From assembly GCA_019310385.1 (NCBI GenBank), contig JAFDEK010000033.1:1-35256 (forward strand): a stretch of DNA of 35,256 nt. The letters run 5' to 3'. Origin of the DNA: Deltaproteobacteria bacterium (GTDB lineage: Bacteria; Myxococcota_A; UBA9160; UBA4427). The position numbers and the translations under genes were made by a program. Positions 31,099 to 35,256 of the stretch are shown here, piece by piece. How positions within the stretch are numbered: the first letter of the stretch is position 1; each line of letters begins with the position of its first letter. Under the pieces are notes generated by a model that saw only the letters and a program-made list of their open reading frames with translations, had not been told where the DNA came from and made no database searches.

Positions 31099-32027
31099 CT
31101 TCTCCTGGCCGTGCGCAGCGCTGACAGGATCTCGTCGCCGCCCCGGGCCAGCACCGCTTCCGCAACCCTGCGCCCCGCGGCGGCGGCATCCGCCACCGGC
31201 GCGCTCTCTTCGGCGCGCGCCACGCGACGGCCATCGAGACTCGCCACCAGGCCACGCACCCGCACTCGTCCGCCTCCGACTGGCTCCGCGTGCACCGCGA
31301 GAGGAACCGTGCAGTCGCCCTCGAGGCGCGTCAGGAAGGCCCGCTCCGCCGCAACCGCGAGGGACGCTGCGGCATCATCGAGGGCCGCGATCTTCTCGGC
31401 CACTGGATCCCCGTCGCGCGCCTCGATGGCCAGGGTTCCCTGGCAAACGGCCGGCAGCATACGATCGGTGGCGATGCGCTCGCTGATGCGATCGCCGAGG
31501 CCCAGGCGCTCCAGTCCCGCACAGGCGAGGATCACCGCGTCGAGGCGGTCGCTCTCGATCTTGGCGATCCGGGTCGGCACGTTGCCGCGCAGGGGAACTA
31601 CCTCGAGGTCGGGCCGCAGCTCCCGGAGCAGCGCGCTACGTCGGGTACTCCCGGTGCCGACTCGGGCCCCTTCGGCCAGGCTGTCCAGCGTGGCTCCGGG
31701 CTCGCGGGCCACCAGGGCATCCCTGGGATCCACCCGCTCGGGGAAGGCGACCAGGCGCAGCCCCGAGGCGATCTCGGCGGGCAGGTCCTTGGCGCTGTGG
31801 ACCGCCACGTCGGCGCGACCGGCGAGCAAGGCCTCTTCGATCTCCTTCACGAAGAGTCCCTTCCCCCCCAGCTTGGCGAGCGAGACATTCTGGATGCGAT
31901 CACCGCTGGTCTTCACCACCACCAGCTCCGTCTCGAGACCGAGCTCGCGGCGAATGCGCTCGGCCAGCTGCCCCGTCTGGGCGAGGGCCAGATCGCTGCC
32001 TCGGGTCGCGATGCGCAGCGCACTCAC
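31095..32027 (-). CDS. hemC: Hydroxymethylbilane synthase (porphobilinogen deaminase)
   Basis: The 310-aa protein polymerises four porphobilinogens into hydroxymethylbilane. It begins LRIATRGSDLALAQT, then has KTSGDRI, GGKGLFVKEIEEAL, DVAVHSAKDLP (catalytic Asp region), GTGSTRRSALL and the dipyrromethane cofactor cysteine in LEGDCTVPLAVHA (C239). The GTG start overlaps the hemA stop by 4 nt, and its stop overlaps the cobA-hemD start, so three steps of the pathway are translationally coupled. Confidence 0.95.
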   Translation of the reverse strand: MSALRIATRGSDLALAQTGQLAERIRRELGLETELVVVKTSGDRIQNVSLAKLGGKGLFVKEIEEALLAGRADVAVHSAKDLPAEIASGLRLVAFPERVDPRDALVAREPGATLDSLAEGARVGTGSTRRSALLRELRPDLEVVPLRGNVPTRIAKIESDRLDAVILACAGLERLGLGDRISERIATDRMLPAVCQGTLAIEARDGDPVAEKIAALDDAAASLAVAAERAFLTRLEGDCTVPLAVHAEPVGGGRVRVRGLVASLDGRRVARAEESAPVADAAAAGRRVAEAVLARGGDEILSALRTARRR

Positions 32028-33448
32028 GCCTCCTCCTCCGGATCATCGAGCGACCCGACAGCCCGCGTATCCTCGCCGCCGCCGAAGTCCTCGGGATCGC
32101 CGACGCCCGCGGTCGCCATGCGCTGGCGCAGCAGCTCGTCGCGCAGCTCTTCGTCCGCGTGAGCGCCGGGGGCCCCCGGATCGTCGAGGGAGAAGAGGGA
32201 ACGCGCGGCCTCGAGCATCGCCAGGCTCTCCTCGCGATCGGTCTCGGCGCGCAGGTTCGAGAGCGGCGCATGGAGGATCTTGTTCACGATGGCCCGGGTG
32301 AGCGCCTCGACGGCCTCTCTCTGGCCCACGTCGAGGCCGAGCCGGTGGAGGCTGCGCCGCAGCTCGCCGTCGCGCACGGCTTCGGCTCGCGAGCGCAGAT
32401 GACGAATGGTCGGCACCGCGTGGAGCGCGGCCATCCAGCCGTCGAAGCGCTGCTGCTCCTCGGCGACGATGAGCTCGCCCCGGCTCGATTCCTGCTGGCG
32501 CTGCTCCGCATTGCTGGCCGCCACCTCCTGCAGGTCGTCGATGTCGTACACGAAGGCGTCGTCGAGCTCGTTCACTCGGGCGTCGACGTTGCGCGGCACG
32601 CCGATGTCGATGAAGAAGATGGGCCGGTGGCGGCGCGCCCTCAGCGCCGCGCGTACCCGGTCGTAGGTGAGTAGCGGCGTGTCGCCGCCGATGCAGCTCA
32701 GCACGATGTCGGAACGCAAGAGCAGCTCGTCGAGCTCGCCGAGCTCGTGGGCAGAAGCGTCATAACGCAGGGCGAGCCCCTCGGCCCGGGAATGGGTGCG
32801 ATTGGCGATCCGTACCTCCCGCAGCCCCTCGCGCTGGATGGCGGTCAGCGCCATTTCGATCATCTCGCCGGCACCCACCATCAGCGCCGCCTTGTCGCTG
32901 AAGTCTTCGAAGATCTGCCGCGCCAGGTCCACGGCGACCCGGGCGACGGAGACCGGTCGCTCGGCAATGCGCGTCTCGTTGCGCACACGCTTGGCCGTGG
33001 CAAAGGCCCGCTGGAAGAGCCTCGAAAGCACGGGACCGCAGGTGTGAAGCTCCACCGCCGCCCGGTAGGAGTCCTTCATCTGCCCGAGAATCTGCGGCTC
33101 CCCCACGACCATGGAGTCGATGGACGCGGTCACGCGAAAGACGTGCCGCGCGGCCTCCCTCTCCCGATACTCGTATACGTAGTCGTCCAGGCGACGGTCG
33201 CCGGGGGGATGTTCACCGCGCCCCAGCTCGCGGTGGAAGAAGGAGAGCAAGCAGTGGCGGGCGGCCTCGGGCTGGCGGGTGGTCACCACGAGATCGACGC
33301 GGTTGCAGGTGGAGACCAGGACGGCCTCCTCGATCTCCTGACGCGAGACGAGCTTCTGCAGGGCCGGCCCCGGGTCCGGGTGAGCGTAGTGTTCGCGCAC
33401 CTCCAGGGGAGCGCTGCGGTGGTTCATTCCCAGGAGGAGGATCTTCAC
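32024..33448 (-). CDS. hemA: Glutamyl-tRNA reductase
   Basis: The 474-aa protein makes glutamate-1-semialdehyde from glutamyl-tRNA, the first committed step of the C5 heme pathway. It has LGMNHRSAPLEVRE, the catalytic cysteine in VLVSTCNRVDL (C48), MVVGEPQILGQMK, the NADPH fold (ALMVGAGEMIEMALTAI, VRIANRTHSRAEGLA), FFIDIGVPRNVDARV and the C-terminal dimerisation helix. The frame extends upstream to 34327 but the GTG at 33448 is the family start and overlaps the hemX stop (GTGA). After the dimerisation helix the tail carries FGGGEDTRAVGS at about residues 453-464, encoded by the dispersed repeat. Confidence 0.95.
   Translation of the reverse strand: MKILLLGMNHRSAPLEVREHYAHPDPGPALQKLVSRQEIEEAVLVSTCNRVDLVVTTRQPEAARHCLLSFFHRELGRGEHPPGDRRLDDYVYEYREREAARHVFRVTASIDSMVVGEPQILGQMKDSYRAAVELHTCGPVLSRLFQRAFATAKRVRNETRIAERPVSVARVAVDLARQIFEDFSDKAALMVGAGEMIEMALTAIQREGLREVRIANRTHSRAEGLALRYDASAHELGELDELLLRSDIVLSCIGGDTPLLTYDRVRAALRARRHRPIFFIDIGVPRNVDARVNELDDAFVYDIDDLQEVAASNAEQRQQESSRGELIVAEEQQRFDGWMAALHAVPTIRHLRSRAEAVRDGELRRSLHRLGLDVGQREAVEALTRAIVNKILHAPLSNLRAETDREESLAMLEAARSLFSLDDPGAPGAHADEELRDELLRQRMATAGVGDPEDFGGGEDTRAVGSLDDPEEEA
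32065..32086 (-). repeat. Dispersed EDT-coding repeat, copy 4 (in hemA)
   Basis: The + strand reads GCGTATCCTCGCCGCCGCCG followed by AA. It is the best consensus copy: 21 of 22 with copy 1, 20 of 22 with copy 2. In the hemA frame it encodes FGGGEDTR in the C-terminal tail, outside the conserved fold. Confidence 0.8.
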
Positions 33449-34227
33449 GTCAAGACCCCGACGCCCACCACGGCAAAGATGAGGAAGGCGAAGCCCCCGA
33501 CTGCGCTCGCCGCCGCCTGCCGGGCTCCCTGATGCCCCGCGAAGCGGGCCGTCACCAGCGCCGCGTAGACCGCCCAGGCGATCGCGGTCCAGGTCTCGTG
33601 GTGACTGCCGGACCACAGCCGTCCCTGAACCTCCTGGAGCCAGAAAATCCCCGTCACGAGGCCCAGGCTGAGGAGCGGGAAGCCAATCGACAGGGCGACC
33701 ATGTTCACGCGATCGAGCGCCTCGAGGGAGGGGAGTCGGATCCCCGCCACCAGGGGCCGCTTGGCCTTGATGCGACGAAACTCGAGGATGTAGAAGAGGC
33801 CCGCCACACCCGCGAGACCGAGCAGGGCGAGTCCCGCGCTGGCGAGCAGCACGTGGGCATGGGGCCAGGGGCCGCCGGCCCTCTCGGCCACCACAGCGCC
33901 CTCGGGCGCGTGGAGTGATGCGATGAAGACCGTGAGAAAGGCGACGGGCCCCACCACGGCCGCCAGGCCGGGCAGCCGCAGCCTCCACATCAAGATCAGC
34001 AGGAAGACCACGGACATCCACGACATGATCGCGAGAGCGCCCGCGAGGTTGTCCAGCGGCATCTCGCCGTGCCCCAGGGCGATGGCGAGCAGCTGGAAGG
34101 TGGCGCCCAGCCCGAGCCCCCACACCGCCCCGCGGCCCATCCGCGGTGCGGAGAGCACGATGGCGAGTAGCGCGCCGATTCCAGCTGCGAGATAGACCGC
34201 AGCAGCAACTTGGTGAAGCTCGATCAC
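33445..34227 (-). CDS. hemX: CcsA/HemX-type membrane protein
   Basis: The 260-aa protein has about 8 membrane segments (AVYLAAGIGALLAIVLSA, MSWMSVVFLLILMWRLRL, VLLASAGLALLGLAGVAGLF, NMVALSIGFPLLSLGLVTG, AVGGFAFLIFAVVGVGVL). It has the family's conserved polar sites: PLDNLAGAL, a histidine before helix 5 (HAHVLLASAG) and the WSGSHHETW loop. It is related to the cytochrome c assembly protein CcsA, and as HemX precedes hemA in many bacteria, where it influences GluTR level. The GTG at 34227 has AGGAG upstream. Being first in the operon, it probably follows the promoter-like TATAAT at 34326-34331. Confidence 0.85.
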   Translation of the reverse strand: MIELHQVAAAVYLAAGIGALLAIVLSAPRMGRGAVWGLGLGATFQLLAIALGHGEMPLDNLAGALAIMSWMSVVFLLILMWRLRLPGLAAVVGPVAFLTVFIASLHAPEGAVVAERAGGPWPHAHVLLASAGLALLGLAGVAGLFYILEFRRIKAKRPLVAGIRLPSLEALDRVNMVALSIGFPLLSLGLVTGIFWLQEVQGRLWSGSHHETWTAIAWAVYAALVTARFAGHQGARQAAASAVGGFAFLIFAVVGVGVLT

Positions 34228-34325
34228 CGCTCTCGACTCCTATCGGGGGAGGATCGGCGGAGGATCGGGGAGGAACAGCCGCCTGCCCTGGGCACGAGTC
34301 CGAAACCCGCGACTCGGCGCAAAGC

Positions 34326-34331
34326 ATTATA
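34326..34331 (-). promoter_or_regulatory. Candidate -10 box of the heme operon
   Basis: The minus strand reads a perfect TATAAT here, about 100 bp upstream of the hemX start, in a gap (34228-34395) with no other gene. The expected -35 region reads GGGCGC, so the promoter would need an activator or another sigma mode. Nearer hemX, at about 34237-34272, GGAGGATCGG-like direct repeats occur. Confidence 0.4.
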
Positions 34332-34395
34332 GGATCGGTGGGCGACGAGCGCCCCGGCCGCCCTCATCCCCGCCGGTGAGGCCCCTGGCGGCGCC

Positions 34396-34947
34396 TCAAC
34401 CGCGCTTTTTCGCCCCGGCGAGACGTTCCATCTGGGCCGCGACCTTGGCTGCATCGCTCACCATTTCGAATACCCGATAAGCGGGCTCGCCGAAGAGCAC
34501 GAAGCGGATCTCCTCGAGAGAGGTCTGGCCGGCGAGATGACGGCGGGCCTCTTCCAGGGAGACTTCCGCGCAGCGCTGCACGGAGAAGCCGCCGATGCCC
34601 GCCCCGACGGCCGGACAGGCGAGAGTGCGGCAGCCGAGCTCAGCGGCCAGCTCGAAGCCGCGCCGCAGGCTGGCGCGCACGCTCTCCTCGCTCGCCTGCC
34701 CCCCCGGCGGCATGCCCGCCGCGTGGACCACGTAGCGGGCCGGTAGCGCTCCCGCACCGGTCACCGCGGCGCCTCCGACCTCGATGGCCCCGATGGCGTC
34801 GCACTCCTGCTGGATCGCCGGCCCGCCCTTCTCGCGTATGGCGCCGGCAACTCCGGCGCCCAGCACCAGCCCGCTGTTCGCCGCGTTGACGATGGCGTCG
34901 ACTTCCTGCTCGGTGATGTCTCCCTCGGCGAGAGTGACGCGCCCCAT
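34396..34947 (-). CDS. Macro domain (ADP-ribose-binding) protein
   Basis: The 183-aa protein is a single macro domain: VTLAEGDITEQEVDAIVNAA, NSGLVLGAGVAGAIREKGG, ALPARYVVHAAGMPPG, ACPAVGAGIGGFSVQRCAE and RFVLFGEPAYRVF. These are the usual ADP-ribose contacts (G-D-I-T, N-A-A-N, G-x-G-V-A-G-A-I, V-G-A-G-I-G-G). Relatives remove ADP-ribose from proteins or O-acetyl-ADP-ribose. The ATG at 34947 shares its last base with the TGA stop of the upstream gene (TGATG overlap), so it is coupled to the unknown gene. The downstream neighbour is the heme operon, about 170 bp away. Confidence 0.9.
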   Translation of the reverse strand: MGRVTLAEGDITEQEVDAIVNAANSGLVLGAGVAGAIREKGGPAIQQECDAIGAIEVGGAAVTGAGALPARYVVHAAGMPPGGQASEESVRASLRRGFELAAELGCRTLACPAVGAGIGGFSVQRCAEVSLEEARRHLAGQTSLEEIRFVLFGEPAYRVFEMVSDAAKVAAQMERLAGAKKRG

Positions 34948-35256
34948 CAGGAGTCCCTCCTCTTGCCCGGCGCCGCCCGGGCGCCCGGGCGCCGGCGGGC
35001 ATCCCCGCGTCCCGGCCCTCCGCGGGCGTGGGCCTCGATGACTCCGGCCGCCAGCAGCGGGACCATGATCTCGTGGTGTCCGAGGAGAGAGATGCCGCGG
35101 CCACCCAGGCGAGTCGGCCGCTGCACTACGTTCATCTCGGGACGATAGTGCCGGATGAAATCGAGATTGACCGCCGTGAAGCGCTCGACCCGGTTGCCGA
35201 GATTGCGCGCCAGGGAGAGCGCTTTGAGAAAGACCTCGGGCAGAATGACCGCCGAC
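34947..35256 (-). CDS. Conserved hypothetical protein, C-terminal part
   Basis: The minus-strand frame is open to the window's edge, so the N-terminus is missing; about 102 codons remain. The readable part is AVILPEVFLKALSLARNLG, RVERFTAVNLDFIRHYRP, then NVVQRPTRLGGRGISLLGHH and EIMVPLLAAGVIEAHARGG, followed by an Arg/Gly/Ala-rich tail. The ordered part looks conserved and enzyme-like, with a GHHE motif, but I do not recognise the family. Its stop overlaps the macro-domain start, which suggests a functional link to ADP-ribose or a related nucleotide. Confidence 0.6.
   Translation of the reverse strand, partial: SAVILPEVFLKALSLARNLGNRVERFTAVNLDFIRHYRPEMNVVQRPTRLGGRGISLLGHHEIMVPLLAAGVIEAHARGGPGRGDARRRPGARAAPGKRRDS

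Overview
The window is a GC-rich, densely coded bacterial chromosome segment with about 32 protein genes. It contains an LpxD acyltransferase (so an outer membrane with lipid A), a C5-type heme operon headed by glutamyl-tRNA reductase, a cobA-hemD fusion, a zinc-type HemB and a PolA without proofreading residues. Many starts are GTG or TTG. Together this suggests a deltaproteobacterium-like lineage (Myxococcota, Desulfobacterota or Binatota in the wide sense). That placement is inference; there is no rRNA here. I saw no tRNA, rRNA, CRISPR array, transposase or prophage gene.

Layout. 1-1422: the 3' end of an enoyl-CoA hydratase converges on an Ap4A-phosphorylase-like gene across a strong hairpin. 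1498-8700 (+): a TetR regulator, an MMPL/HpnN-like RND lipid transporter, a sulfotransferase, a membrane-anchored SGNH-type protein and a diaminopimelate-decarboxylase-family enzyme, a set that could make and export a modified envelope lipid. 8761-11806 (-): hisE-hisG and a secreted calcineurin-like phosphoesterase. 11980-12897 (+): an NAD-dependent epimerase. 12955-17541 (-): a NYN/OST-HTH RNase-like protein, a FabG-like SDR and polA. A small membrane protein (+) follows. 17929-23622 (-): acpP, a TetR gene, a gamma-carbonic anhydrase, cysK, truD, rnhB and lpxD, several translationally coupled. 23662-25171 (-): a two-domain universal stress protein and an odd CBS protein. 25202-28156 (+): an acidic hypothetical, a membrane protein with a pseudopilin-like C-terminus, and a luciferase-like monooxygenase. 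28218-34227 (-): the heme operon hemX-hemA-hemC-cobA/hemD-hemB with a small DUF4177-like gene at its end. 34396-35256 (-): a macro-domain protein and an unrecognised partial gene.

The most unusual signal is a short dispersed repeat (core GCGTATCCTCGCCGCCGCCG on the + strand). It lies in frame inside three unrelated housekeeping genes: Ap4A phosphorylase twice, polA once and hemA once. In each it adds a Gly-Gly-Glu-Asp-Thr-Arg/Gln-Ala-like peptide at a variable position. A weaker, oppositely oriented copy sits in the rnhB tail. It behaves like a protein-inserted palindromic or interspersed element, although the family is not one I recognise. The window also carries many short in-frame or regulatory tandem duplications of 11-17 bp, and several enzymes with substituted signature residues (RNase HII GVG, phosphoesterase GNNE, decarboxylase EPGT).
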